Assembly (NCBI GenBank): GCA_001804815.1
Contig: MHBI01000044.1
Coordinates: 39,918 to 103,917, forward strand
DNA from: Lentisphaerae bacterium GWF2_50_93
GTDB lineage: Bacteria > Verrucomicrobiota > Lentisphaeria > Victivallales > GWF2-50-93
Reading direction: 5' to 3'
Length of the DNA: 64,000 bases
Position numbers and translations under genes: made by a program. The notes beneath the pieces are model-generated. The model saw only the letters and a list, made by a program, of their open reading frames with translations, did not search any database and was not told the origin of the DNA. Below, piece by piece: positions 51,935-59,661 of this stretch (position 1 is its first letter; each line of letters opens with the position of its first letter).

Positions 51935-51959
51935 AAATCCCGCCTTGCGGGCGGGATTT
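51935..51959. terminator. Bidirectional intrinsic terminator
   Basis: AAATCCCGCC and GGCGGGATTT pair around TTGCGG, with an A-run to the left and TAATTTT to the right. It separates the convergent EF-hand gene and rpsD and would work in both directions. Confidence 0.85.
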
Positions 51960-51965
51960 AATTTT

Positions 51966-51988
51966 ATAAAAAATCGCAGATTTTTTAT
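51966..51988. repeat. AT-rich palindrome overlapping the rpsD stop
   Basis: ATAAAAAATC and GATTTTTTAT pair perfectly around GCA. The right arm includes the TAA stop codon of rpsD on the minus strand. Confidence 0.65.
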
Positions 51989-52581
51989 CTGGCGTAGAAT
52001 TCGACAACTCTCATGATCTCGACGCCTGTGGGATTTTCCTCAATCATGGGTTCCCTGACAATCTTGGCCTTGCAGTTCTCCCTGTCGACTTCAATATATG
52101 CAGGAACTTCGCAGTTCGCATTCTTTGCGACAGTCGCAATTGCAGGATCCTTTTCAACGTTTATTGAAATTACCTGCCCTGCACGGAGCCTGTAGGATGG
52201 GCGATCGACGATCTTGCCATCAACGAGGATGTGGCGGTGTACGACAAACTGTCTTGCCGCATGGATTGTCGGGGCGAGACCGCTGCGGTAGGTTGCGGCG
52301 TCAAGCCTGAGTTCGAGGTTGATGAGGAGCTTCTGGTCGGTCTGTGACTTGCCCTTTTTGGCATCTACGAACGTGAGATGCAGCTGCTTCTCGGTAAGGG
52401 CGTAGTAGACCTTCAGTCTCTGTTTCTGCAGAAGGAGTTCTCCGTAGGTGGAAAGTTTCTTCTGTGCGTTTTTCCCGTGCTGTCCGGCCGGATACGGCCT
52501 TCTGGCACTTGGACATTTGGCTTTTCCCCAGATGCAGGCACCCAGGCGGCGGCAAAGTTTGTGTTTGGCTCGATCTTGCAT
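51985..52581 (-). CDS. rpsD: 30S ribosomal protein S4
   Basis: Primary 16S rRNA-binding protein of 198 residues. The N-terminus KLCRRLGACIWGKAKCP, followed by SARRPYPAGQHG, holds three cysteines, partly like the zinc-binding form of S4. The S4 RNA-binding domain is typical: RSGLAPTIHAARQFVVHRHILVDGK and YRLRAGQVISI. GAGGAG lies upstream. It stands alone, not in the usual alpha operon with rpsM, rpsK and rpoA, so it must have its own promoter and control. Confidence 0.95.
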   Translation of the reverse strand: MQDRAKHKLCRRLGACIWGKAKCPSARRPYPAGQHGKNAQKKLSTYGELLLQKQRLKVYYALTEKQLHLTFVDAKKGKSQTDQKLLINLELRLDAATYRSGLAPTIHAARQFVVHRHILVDGKIVDRPSYRLRAGQVISINVEKDPAIATVAKNANCEVPAYIEVDRENCKAKIVREPMIEENPTGVEIMRVVEFYAR

Positions 52582-52702
52582 GATCTCCTCTTCCTTGTTG
52601 TTTTGATTTGCGGAAAACAGGTGTCAAGCTTGTTTATGGAACCTAGTTTTCCAGTTTCTATGCTTCCGCCCTTTTATGGGCAAAGCGGGAAAATGTAGCC
52701 GA

Positions 52703-52742
52703 TATAAAATTTTTATCAACTCCGTTGCCAAAATTTTATATA
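52703..52742. repeat. AT-rich dyad in rpsD leader region
   Basis: TATAAAATTTT...AAAATTTTATA with an 18-base interior, in the 250-bp gap between rpsD and the divergent HD gene. Followed at once by the tighter palindrome at 52760-52787. Confidence 0.5.
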
Positions 52743-52759
52743 TTAAGGTATATCCCATT

Positions 52760-52787
52760 ATAAATTTTTTGTATGCAAAAAATTTAT
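52760..52787. repeat. AT-arm palindrome upstream of the HD gene
   Basis: ATAAATTTTTTG and CAAAAAATTTAT pair over 12 bp around TATG. It is followed directly by the TTCGTGT-type periodic repeat and then the HD gene start. Confidence 0.7.
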
Positions 52788-52829
52788 TTTCGTGTCCTTC
52801 GTGTGCTTCCTGGTGATATATTCCATCCA

Positions 52830-53477
52830 ATGAAATATTCAAAAAAACTCAAGAAGCTTTCTGATGCGGTGCGCAAGCGCCTGGAATCGGCGCCGGGCTG
52901 CCATGACTGGGAACACACCCGCCGCGTGCTGCATAATGCCCGGATCATCGCCGCAGGCGAGAAGAATGCGGACATCCATGTCGTCGAGGCGGCAGCCGTC
53001 CTGCATGATATCGCCCGTCCAGAGGAACTTAAGAGCAAAGGCAAGGTATGCCATGCCGTCATCGGCTCTGAGATCGCCGTGAAATTCCTCCGGAAATGCG
53101 AATTCCGCAACGAGGATTTCATCAGGAAGGTATGCAACTGCGTGAAAACCCACAGGTATAGGGGTGGACATAGCCCGTCACTTATTGAAGAAAAAATTGT
53201 TTATGACGCTGACAAGCTGGATTCCATTGGTGCGGTCGGGGTCGGGCGCGCCTTCCATTTCGCCGGCAGGATCGGTGCAAAATTGCATAACACCGAAGAA
53301 GATGCCCTCGGTTCGGATTCGTACAGTTCCGAGGATTCCGCATACCGCGAATATCTTGTCAAGCTCCGCCACATCCATGGCAAACTGCTGACAAAGACGG
53401 GCCGCAAGATCGCCAAACAGCGCTCCGACTTCATGCATGAGTTCTTCAGTCAGCTGAACCGCGAAGTCTACGGATAA
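52830..53477 (+). CDS. HD-domain phosphohydrolase
   Basis: Metal-dependent phosphohydrolase of 215 residues. HD motifs: H in CHDWEHTRRVLHNA, HD in AAVLHDIARPEE and D in VYDADKLDSIGAVGVGRAF; this is the YedJ/uncharacterised branch of the superfamily. Substrate is unknown; relatives act on nucleotides. The ATG at 52830 starts at the natural N-terminus; a start at 52773 would add residues encoded by the repeat region. The stop codon TAA is the start of a palindrome. Confidence 0.85.
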   Translation: MKYSKKLKKLSDAVRKRLESAPGCHDWEHTRRVLHNARIIAAGEKNADIHVVEAAAVLHDIARPEELKSKGKVCHAVIGSEIAVKFLRKCEFRNEDFIRKVCNCVKTHRYRGGHSPSLIEEKIVYDADKLDSIGAVGVGRAFHFAGRIGAKLHNTEEDALGSDSYSSEDSAYREYLVKLRHIHGKLLTKTGRKIAKQRSDFMHEFFSQLNREVYG

Positions 53478-53502
53478 ATTTCTGGCAAGCCAGAAATTTA
53501 TA
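53475..53502. repeat. AT-arm palindrome containing the HD stop codon
   Basis: ATAAATTTCTGGC and GCCAGAAATTTAT pair over 13 bp around AA. The TAA of the HD gene is inside the left arm. A copy of the GTAGTAGCGCATGTTTGCGC sequence from 1029 follows at about 53521. Confidence 0.75.
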
Positions 53503-53567
53503 ACTGCTTATGATTTTGTTGGTAGTAGCGCATGTTTGCGCGTTATTCTTGATTTTACTGGCCTGCT

Positions 53568-54539
53568 CTATTTTCCCCTAGTACTGCCGGCCGGCACCCA
53601 ACTTACATCACTTACCGTGAAAGAAGACTTATCGTCCTTCTCCTTGGAGATGGAAGGGCAATATACCCAGGTCTTTATGCTTCCAGCCTTGGAATCTATT
53701 TCAAAGAGCCTGACGGGATTGGTCGCGTTGTCGTGATAGCATTGGACGAATTCATATATTGTGTTTCCGTTGTCTCCCTTGTCCGTCCTGTAGCCATGTG
53801 CTCCCACATGTCCGCAGAAGACCAGCCTCACGTTCGCATATTTTTTGACAAGGTTGTCAAAGATGAATTGCGGACTGTTGTTCCCATAGCCGCCGTTTGA
53901 TTTCTCGATGGTGCTATTGCTGGCAAGGAAAGAATGTGTCACTATTATGACATTGTGGTTCGGATGGTCCTGTACGACTTTCTTTGCCCATTCTACGGCC
54001 TCGGTCCTGGCCCAGAGCTCCAGGCTGATCACGAGCCAGTCCAATCCTCCGGCGCTGAAAGCATGGAAAGAATTGTCCTCCTTTCCTTTTTCAAAGACTC
54101 CTTCCATCGCCTTGAACCGGGCCGCAGGGAAATATGTGTTGAACACGGAGGTGTTCCTTAGATTCGTGTTGACGTTTCCAGGAGCCGCGCTGCCGCCTTC
54201 CTTGGTCGCGGCCGTATCGTGGTTCCCCAGTGCCAGGGCATATGGTATTTCCGCCTTGTCCAGGATTGAAAAGCCTTCGCTGGTCCTGACGTATTGTGCA
54301 TGTTCCGGGGTGTCCCAGTTCATCATGTCGCCTACATGCAGGACCATTTTGATGTTGAGTTTTTTCTTATTGTCGGCTATCCATTGCATGCGGTTCTTCA
54401 AGCGCGTGTCTGAGCCGTTGAGAATCTCCTGCTGTGAATCCGGAATCACGGCGATGGTGAATTTGTCCTGGCTTACCCCATTGAAGGAGAGAAAAAAACA
54501 GGCGAACATGCAAATCAAAGATAAGAAGCTCTTCCTCAT
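53568..54539 (-). CDS. Secreted calcineurin-like metallophosphoesterase
   Basis: Exported phosphoesterase of 323 residues with signal peptide (MRKSFLSLICMFACFFLSFN). Metal motifs are complete: IPDSQ near 40, HVGDMMNW near 75, LGNHDTAA near 110, IIVTHSFL near 205 and FCGHVGAHGY near 245. The family cleaves phosphodiesters or monoesters, here outside the cytoplasm. A serine-rich tail after residue 285 may be a small beta domain. The ATG at 54539 has GGAGG eight bases upstream; an ATG 15 bases earlier would cover that site. Confidence 0.87.
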   Translation of the reverse strand: MRKSFLSLICMFACFFLSFNGVSQDKFTIAVIPDSQQEILNGSDTRLKNRMQWIADNKKKLNIKMVLHVGDMMNWDTPEHAQYVRTSEGFSILDKAEIPYALALGNHDTAATKEGGSAAPGNVNTNLRNTSVFNTYFPAARFKAMEGVFEKGKEDNSFHAFSAGGLDWLVISLELWARTEAVEWAKKVVQDHPNHNVIIVTHSFLASNSTIEKSNGGYGNNSPQFIFDNLVKKYANVRLVFCGHVGAHGYRTDKGDNGNTIYEFVQCYHDNATNPVRLFEIDSKAGSIKTWVYCPSISKEKDDKSSFTVSDVSWVPAGSTRGK

Positions 54540-54662
54540 TGTGAAATCCTCCATAATGAATAATCAGGAAACTATATTATAAAAAGGCAATTATCAAGAG
54601 CGCTAGCCAAGACTTTCAGCACCGCTGGAACAAGCAAATCGGCAAGGGCATCATGGAGCCTA

Positions 54663-54711
54663 AAAAAATCGGCCAGAAAGCGAATTTCGCATTTCTGGCC
54701 GAAAATAAATT
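54663..54711 (-). terminator. Intrinsic terminator of the 54729 gene
   Basis: CGGCCAGAAA and TTTCTGGCCG form the stem (54670-54701), and on the minus strand a run of seven T follows. It lies 18 bases beyond the stop of the secreted protein gene. Confidence 0.85.
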
Positions 54712-54728
54712 AATCTGTAGCTCAAACT

Positions 54729-55373
54729 TTATTTGGCAGGCGCAGCCGCAGGTGTCGTCGTGGCAACCTTGATGTTCTTTACAGCAGCTCCATCCTTGTC
54801 AACGAAACGGGCTGAAACTCCAGCTTCACCATTACCGTTGATGACCATTGCACGGATGACGTTTACGCCCTTCTTCAATGTCAGAGCCGGTGACTTGTCG
54901 TTATCTTTTTCCACTGCACGTCCCGAATACACCTTGATAGCTTCGGCACCGTTCACGGTCCACAGGGAACTGTCGTCCGATCCGATGGACAAAGAAACAT
55001 CTGCAATGTCCTGGTCGGCTATGACATATGCAACGACGAAATAGATCGAGTTGTCGGTTGGCGGATCGAATTTCCAGCATGCATCGTCGGCCTGACAGGC
55101 CTTCCAAGCAAGTTCAGTACCGTCTACTTTGACCTTGTCATTTTCCGCAGGAGTTGCCGTCTTCTGATTGGCGAAGAACTCCTTTTCCATGAATGGCTTC
55201 TGCACTTCTTCAGAGTTTGCGCCAACATCTGTTTTCAGGTCGATCGCCGGCAGGGCCAGCCAGTTGTGGATGTATCCCTCGTCATCAACGCTGAATGTCT
55301 TATCCTGGGCCTGTGCGCTAATTCCAACAAGAGCCAGCATGCAAATAAAACTAGTCACCAGTATCTTTTTCAT
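54729..55373 (-). CDS. Secreted PA14/galactose-binding-like protein
   Basis: Protein of 214 residues with signal peptide (MKKILVTSFICMLALVGISA, cleavage after AQA). The mature part resembles the beta-sandwich used in Planctomycete and Lentisphaerae surface proteins: IHNWLALPAIDL near the start, then DVSLSIGSDDSSLWTVNGAEAIKVYSGRA and LTLKKGVNVIRAMVINGNGEAGVSARF. The tail is alanine/proline-rich. It may bind sugar or calcium. It has its own terminator and stands alone. Confidence 0.72.
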   Translation of the reverse strand: MKKILVTSFICMLALVGISAQAQDKTFSVDDEGYIHNWLALPAIDLKTDVGANSEEVQKPFMEKEFFANQKTATPAENDKVKVDGTELAWKACQADDACWKFDPPTDNSIYFVVAYVIADQDIADVSLSIGSDDSSLWTVNGAEAIKVYSGRAVEKDNDKSPALTLKKGVNVIRAMVINGNGEAGVSARFVDKDGAAVKNIKVATTTPAAAPAK

Positions 55374-55585
55374 TGTATACCATCCCCTAACATTATTGTT
55401 TATATATTTTCCCGCCGATCGTTATCCGTTCGCAAGGAGCGATCACCGAAACGTTCCACCATCTGCTTTCCTTTAACTCCCCCTCCTTTCTCCATGCTGA
55501 ACTCTCGTTCAATCCGGATTTTAACTTCCAAACTACAAATCTTCCATGCATAGAAAGCGTAAGGGAGCCAGATTTCGTACATCTT

Positions 55586-55611
55586 ATAAATTTTCCGGAC
55601 GGAAAATTTAT
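55586..55611. repeat. AT-arm palindrome containing the UroD stop codon
   Basis: ATAAATTTTCC and GGAAAATTTAT pair over 11 bp around GGAC. The right arm contains the TAA stop of the UroD-like gene. The rest of the gap 55374-55585 shows nothing else. Confidence 0.75.
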
Positions 55612-56672
55612 TTGTATTCCTCGCAGGCTTCCTTCATGGCGACTAGATTCGCCCAGGGGACTTCGGGTTCGACCATGTGCGTCGGACCTATCACGATACC
55701 GCCCTGTTTGCCGCAGGTGCGCAGGTTTTTCAGGACAACATCCTTCACTTCCTCCGGCTTCCCGAATGGAAGAGTGGTCTGCGTTCCGACCGTGCTCCAG
55801 AACGACATTCTTCCGCCCACAAGCTTGTAGACGTCCTCAAACTTCATGCATTCCGGCTGCACGGGATTCAATATGTCGACGCCGACTTCAATCAGATCCT
55901 CCAGGAAGGGAAGGACGAAACCGCAGGAATGATAGAATACCAGAATATCCGGCTTTACGTTTCTGGCTTCGGCGATCACCTTGGCAAGCCTGGGCTTCAG
56001 CCACTGGCGCCAGAGTTCGACACTCATCATGGGGGTGAACTGCATGCCGATATCGTCCCCGAGCTGGACAAGATCCGTGCCGGCCTTGGCGGCTATGCGT
56101 ATCCTCTCACATGAAAGCTCGGTGATCCTGTCAAGAAGGACCACTGCGCGTTCATCTTCACTGAGCATGTCGATCATCAGATCCTCCATGGAACGCATGT
56201 ACCATGAACCTTCCCAGATGGTGCACGCCATGCCGACCATTGAGGCAAGCCCTTCATTCCTCAGCTTGTCGATATTCGCCTTCGCCTCTTCAAGCGCGGT
56301 CGCCCTGAATTTCGGAAGCGGATAGTTCCTGATCTCATCGGCGGTAATGTCTTCGCCTTTCAAAGGATGATGCATGCGGGTCATGTGGAAACAGCCCGGC
56401 TGGTGCGAATGCCCTACCCCGGTAGAACTGAAAGTGGTGTCGGCAGGAAGCTCCTCGCTGCGGTAATATCTTTTCCAGTCGGTGAACTTCTGTTCCTCGG
56501 CGATTCCCAGCCCCCTGCACGGCGAACCGAACCACTTATGGTAGTCAGTATGCCCGAAGCGTTTCTTGAACGCTTCAAGCTGGTCCGGACAGAACGAGTT
56601 CGGATCAATCGGAACCTTCTCAAAACCTTGTCTCCTCAAAGTCCCCAGCAGATTCTCGCGTAATGTAGCCAT
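55608..56672 (-). CDS. UroD-superfamily protein, AraC-paired
   Basis: Protein of 354 residues in the UroD/MtaA superfamily: RENLLGTLRRQGFEKVPIDPN at the start, LVQLGDDIGMQFTPMMSVELWRQWLKP in the middle, DILVFYHSCGFVLPFLEDLIEVGVDILNPVQPE with the HxCG metal motif, and GIVIGPTHMVEPEVPWANLVAM at the end. It is closest in plan to the 49751 paralogue. GAGGTGA lies before the ATG. It is divergent from the AraC gene at 56878, with a two-hairpin element and two AT-arm palindromes in between. Confidence 0.82.
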   Translation of the reverse strand: MATLRENLLGTLRRQGFEKVPIDPNSFCPDQLEAFKKRFGHTDYHKWFGSPCRGLGIAEEQKFTDWKRYYRSEELPADTTFSSTGVGHSHQPGCFHMTRMHHPLKGEDITADEIRNYPLPKFRATALEEAKANIDKLRNEGLASMVGMACTIWEGSWYMRSMEDLMIDMLSEDERAVVLLDRITELSCERIRIAAKAGTDLVQLGDDIGMQFTPMMSVELWRQWLKPRLAKVIAEARNVKPDILVFYHSCGFVLPFLEDLIEVGVDILNPVQPECMKFEDVYKLVGGRMSFWSTVGTQTTLPFGKPEEVKDVVLKNLRTCGKQGGIVIGPTHMVEPEVPWANLVAMKEACEEYK

Positions 56673-56682
56673 ATTTCACCTC

Positions 56683-56744
56683 ATAAGTATGTCGGGTTTC
56701 AACCCGACGTTTCTGTTGACGAGTTAAAGCCCGTCCTACTTTTT
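56683..56744. repeat. Two-hairpin dispersed element
   Basis: ATAAGTAT, GTCGGGTTTCAACCCGAC (stem GTCGGGTT), a spacer, AAAGCCCGTCCTACTTTTTT. The first hairpin has a mirrored counterpart at 61556-61573 (GTCGGGTTGAAACCCGAC). Confidence 0.7.
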
Positions 56745-56818
56745 TCATATATATAAGATATGCCTATATTTTATATCTTGAATGGCAAATTCGCACATTT
56801 GCATATACTTTTCGCATG

Positions 56819-56844
56819 ATAAATTTTCAAGACTGAAAATTTAT
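56819..56844. repeat. AT-arm palindrome, upstream of AraC
   Basis: ATAAATTTTCA and TGAAAATTTAT pair over 11 bp around AGAC, eight bases before a second palindrome that ends at the start codon. Confidence 0.7.
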
Positions 56845-56852
56845 AACCAGTC

Positions 56853-56877
56853 ATAAATTTTTCGGAGAAAAATTTAT
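56853..56877 (+). promoter_or_regulatory. Start-abutting hairpin with ribosome binding site in its loop
   Basis: ATAAATTTTTC and GAAAAATTTAT pair over 11 bp around GGA; the right arm ends directly at the ATG of the AraC gene. The only Shine-Dalgarno-like bases, GGAG at 56864-56867, are the loop and the first paired base. The same layout occurs before purC. Confidence 0.75.
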
Positions 56878-57681
56878 ATGCACAACCAGATGTTTTCACC
56901 GGAAAAGACCACTTCCTCAGGCACTGTCAACGTACGGCGCGTCTGGGAAGTGCGCGGCGATCTCAGCTATCAGAATATCTGGAACAAGGGATATCCTGCA
57001 AAAGGGAATATCCTCCTTCGCACGCTTGCCGGAGAAGGCTATGTGAAGCTGAAGAATGGCAGAAGACTCAAGTGCCTGCCGGAAACGCTTGTCAATCTCG
57101 CGCCGGAACTTATAACAGGATATGGATGCGCCAGGCCACAATGGTCGTTCTGGTGGATCGAATGCGAGCATCCCAGCATCCTGAAATTCCCCGTAGACAC
57201 TGTCATAGGCATAAAACAGCTCAAGGATGAACTGGATTTCCTTACCGGGAGCGTCAGGCTTCTTTCCTGCGGCGAGATGGCTGCGGAAGAGGCCGTTGCA
57301 TCCATAAATCTTCTTATAAGGAAATGGCACAGGAGCTGGAAGGAAGGAGAAAGCAAAGCCAGTCCAGGAAGGGACAAGCTCCGCAACATAATCACGGTCA
57401 TGCAGGCATCTGCCGAAAATCCGCTCCCGATTGCGACTCTCGCAAAAAAAGCCTGCCTGAGCGAAGGCAGGTTCCGACAGGTCTTCATTAATTCAACAGC
57501 CATCTCCCCAAAGAAATATTACGAGAACCTGCGCCTGAACAGGACGCTTTCATGGCTCAGGGAAACCGACATGAAACTCAGTGAAATCGCCTCGAGGCTC
57601 AATTATTCCAGCGCCTTCCACTTCAGCCGCGCATTCAAAAAGCATTTTGGAAAGCCGCCGTCCGACTTCAGGCCAAAATGA
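56878..57681 (+). CDS. AraC family transcriptional regulator (next to UroD-like gene)
   Basis: Regulator of 267 residues. The sensory half includes GYVKLKNGRRLKCLPETLVNLAPE and WSFWWIECEHPS. The DNA-binding half has IATLAKKACLSEGRFRQVF and LSEIASRLNYSSAFHFSRAF, ending GKPPSDFRP. The start codon directly follows an 11-bp hairpin, and translation may depend on its opening. Divergent from the UroD-like gene at 56672. Confidence 0.88.
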   Translation: MHNQMFSPEKTTSSGTVNVRRVWEVRGDLSYQNIWNKGYPAKGNILLRTLAGEGYVKLKNGRRLKCLPETLVNLAPELITGYGCARPQWSFWWIECEHPSILKFPVDTVIGIKQLKDELDFLTGSVRLLSCGEMAAEEAVASINLLIRKWHRSWKEGESKASPGRDKLRNIITVMQASAENPLPIATLAKKACLSEGRFRQVFINSTAISPKKYYENLRLNRTLSWLRETDMKLSEIASRLNYSSAFHFSRAFKKHFGKPPSDFRPK

Positions 57682-57832
57682 AAAATGAATCGGAGAGCCG
57701 GTGAATCGGCGAAACGGAGCAAGGGCATATCTGAGAACAGGAATGACGGAGACTTTCTCCTTAAAAACTTGTGTAAAAACAAGAAAATCCCCAAAAGAAA
57801 CTCTTCCGAGGGTTTCATCTCCTAGTTCACTT

Positions 57833-57862
57833 ATAAAATAAACCGTCCCCGGCTTATTTTAT
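57833..57862. repeat. AT-rich hairpin containing the Lrp-like stop codon
   Basis: ATAAAATAA and TTATTTTAT pair over nine bases, and inside the loop CCG/CGG can pair around TCCC. The TAA stop of the RAM-domain gene is in the right arm. Confidence 0.6.
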
Positions 57863-58129
57863 CTTGAAGGCCTTTGCGAGGTCGATCTTGGATTCGACAT
57901 CGAGGGCGATAAGGGTCTTGGTATGTGTTATACCGTCGATATGATGGGGCATCTTGTCGACAATTATGTCTGAAAGCTGCTTGCTGTCCTTGACGCGCAC
58001 GATGGCCGCCAGGTCGTATTCCCCTGCGATAGTATAGAGTTCGGAAACTCCCTTGATCTTCATTACATTCTCCGTAACGTCTTTGAGCTTAGGGCGATGC
58101 ACGTTGATCAGTACAATTGCTGTTACCAT
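57854..58129 (-). CDS. Lrp/AsnC-type RAM domain protein without DNA-binding domain
   Basis: Stand-alone ligand-binding (RAM) domain of 91 residues: VTAIVLINVHRPKLKDVTENVM, then GVSELYTIAGEYDLAAIVRVKD and DIIVDKMPHHIDGITHTKTLIAL. Full Lrp proteins have an additional N-terminal helix-turn-helix of about 60 residues, absent here. Such single domains form decameric rings or partner with full-length Lrp proteins and bind amino acids. It lies convergent with the AraC gene and divergent from rplU. Confidence 0.87.
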   Translation of the reverse strand: MVTAIVLINVHRPKLKDVTENVMKIKGVSELYTIAGEYDLAAIVRVKDSKQLSDIIVDKMPHHIDGITHTKTLIALDVESKIDLAKAFKIK

Positions 58130-58357
58130 GTTTTTTCCTCTTTGTTTCTTTTAAATACTTTGTTTTAAATTTAACCCAAAGCCGGCGAGACTCAAAGGAT
58201 TTTAAGAAAATATTCAATTTTTAATAAAATAGTTGCAAGAGCATGTCAATGCGGTATATTAACCGGCTCTTTGGAAAAAGTCTGGAGATTTTTTGGAGCC
58301 ACCGTACAGGTGGCATAATTTTATAGTATAATTAATATAATTCAGGAGATAGTAAAA

Positions 58358-58669
58358 ATGTACGCGATTATCGCAACAAGCGGAAGACAGTTCAGGGTCA
58401 ACAAGAATGACATCATCGACGTTGATCTCATGGATGGCAAAGAAGGCGAGAAAGTAGTTTTCTCGGAAGTCCTCGTAGCCGGAGAAGGAAAGGATCTTAA
58501 ATTCGGAAGCCCCCTCATCAAAGGCGCCACTGTAACAGGCGAAATCATCAAGCACTACCGCGGACCCAAGCTCATCGCGTTCAAGATGAAACGCCGTAAG
58601 GGATATAAGAAGACAAGAGGCCATCGCTCAGAGCTCACAAAGGTCAAGATCACCTCCATTGAGGCCTGA
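58358..58669 (+). CDS. rplU: 50S ribosomal protein L21
   Basis: L21 of 103 residues: MYAIIATSGRQFRVNKNDIIDVD at the start and KHYRGPKLIAFKMKRRKGYKK, followed by TRGHRSELTKVKI, near the end are the family marks. AGGAG lies nine bases before the ATG. In most bacteria rpmA (L27) follows at once, but here purC follows after 27 bases, separated by a palindrome, so rplU and purC may share a transcript. A CCACC/GGTGG dyad lies upstream at 58300-58314. Confidence 0.97.
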   Translation: MYAIIATSGRQFRVNKNDIIDVDLMDGKEGEKVVFSEVLVAGEGKDLKFGSPLIKGATVTGEIIKHYRGPKLIAFKMKRRKGYKKTRGHRSELTKVKITSIEA

Positions 58670-58671
58670 TC

Positions 58672-58696
58672 ATAAATTTTTCAAGGAAAAATTTAT
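58672..58696 (+). promoter_or_regulatory. Start-abutting hairpin with ribosome binding site in its loop (purC)
   Basis: ATAAATTTTTC and GAAAAATTTAT pair over 11 bp around AAG; the right arm ends directly at the ATG of purC. AAGGA at 58683-58687 is the sole Shine-Dalgarno candidate and spans loop and stem. The arms are identical to those before the AraC gene at 56878. Confidence 0.78.
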
Positions 58697-59596
58697 ATGA
58701 AGTACGACAGGAACAAGGCGCTGCTCGAAACGGATATGGATGGAATTCCGCCGCCAAAACGCGGAAAAGTCCGTGACATCTATGACCTCGGGGATTCCCT
58801 TCTCTTTGTAGCGACCGACCGGATCAGCGCTTTTGACGTCGTCATGCCGAATGGAATTCCTGACAAGGGGAGAGTCCTCACCGGTCTTTCCCTGTTCTGG
58901 TTTGATCTCATGGAATGGATGCCGAACCACCTGATCACCGCCGATGTTTCAAAATATCCTGATAAGCTGAAGAAATATTCCAAGGATCTCAAGGGCCGTT
59001 CGATGCTGGTCAAGAAGGCCAAACCTCTTGCAGTCGAATGCATTGTCCGCGGCTACATCACGGGTAGCGGATGGAAGGACTACCAGAAGACCGGCACAGT
59101 CTGCGGCATCCCGCTACGCAAGGGATACTACCAGGCCGAGAAGCTCGATGAAGCTCTTTTCACTCCTTCCACCAAGGCTGAAATGGGCACTCATGACGAG
59201 AACATCAGCTTTGAACAGTCAAAGGAGATCGTCGGTGCGAAATTCGCTGAAAAGGCAAAGCACTACTCAATAAAAGTCTACAATACCGCGGCAAACTATG
59301 CCGCGACAAAGGGAATCATCCTCGCCGACACAAAATTCGAATTCGGCGCAATAAATGATGAGCTGATATTGATCGACGAAGTCCTGACTCCTGATTCGAG
59401 CCGTTTCTGGCCGGCAGACCAGTACAAGATCGGCGGAAATCCGCCGAGCCTAGACAAGCAGTTCGTCAGGGACTACCTCGAAACCCTCAGCTGGGCGAAA
59501 ACACCGCCCGCCCCGGATCTTCCAGATGATATCGTCTCGAAGACACACGAAAAATATCTCGACGCCTACAAGAGGATTACAGGCAAAAGCCTCTAA
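58697..59596 (+). CDS. purC: Phosphoribosylaminoimidazole-succinocarboxamide synthase
   Basis: Purine synthesis enzyme of 299 residues that joins CAIR and aspartate using ATP. Family marks: [55 protein letters not shown], then [11 protein letters not shown] and [21 protein letters not shown]. The length fits the longer form of the enzyme. No other purine gene is near. Translation starts at the foot of a hairpin that carries the likely ribosome binding site. Confidence 0.96.
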   Translation: MKYDRNKALLETDMDGIPPPKRGKVRDIYDLGDSLLFVATDRISAFDVVMPNGIPDKGRVLTGLSLFWFDLMEWMPNHLITADVSKYPDKLKKYSKDLKGRSMLVKKAKPLAVECIVRGYITGSGWKDYQKTGTVCGIPLRKGYYQAEKLDEALFTPSTKAEMGTHDENISFEQSKEIVGAKFAEKAKHYSIKVYNTAANYAATKGIILADTKFEFGAINDELILIDEVLTPDSSRFWPADQYKIGGNPPSLDKQFVRDYLETLSWAKTPPAPDLPDDIVSKTHEKYLDAYKRITGKSL

Positions 59597-59661
59597 TTCC
59601 GGCAGTTTAAAGATCCTTAAATCGCCAAACCATAAAATCACCATATAAAAGAGGTATGCAA

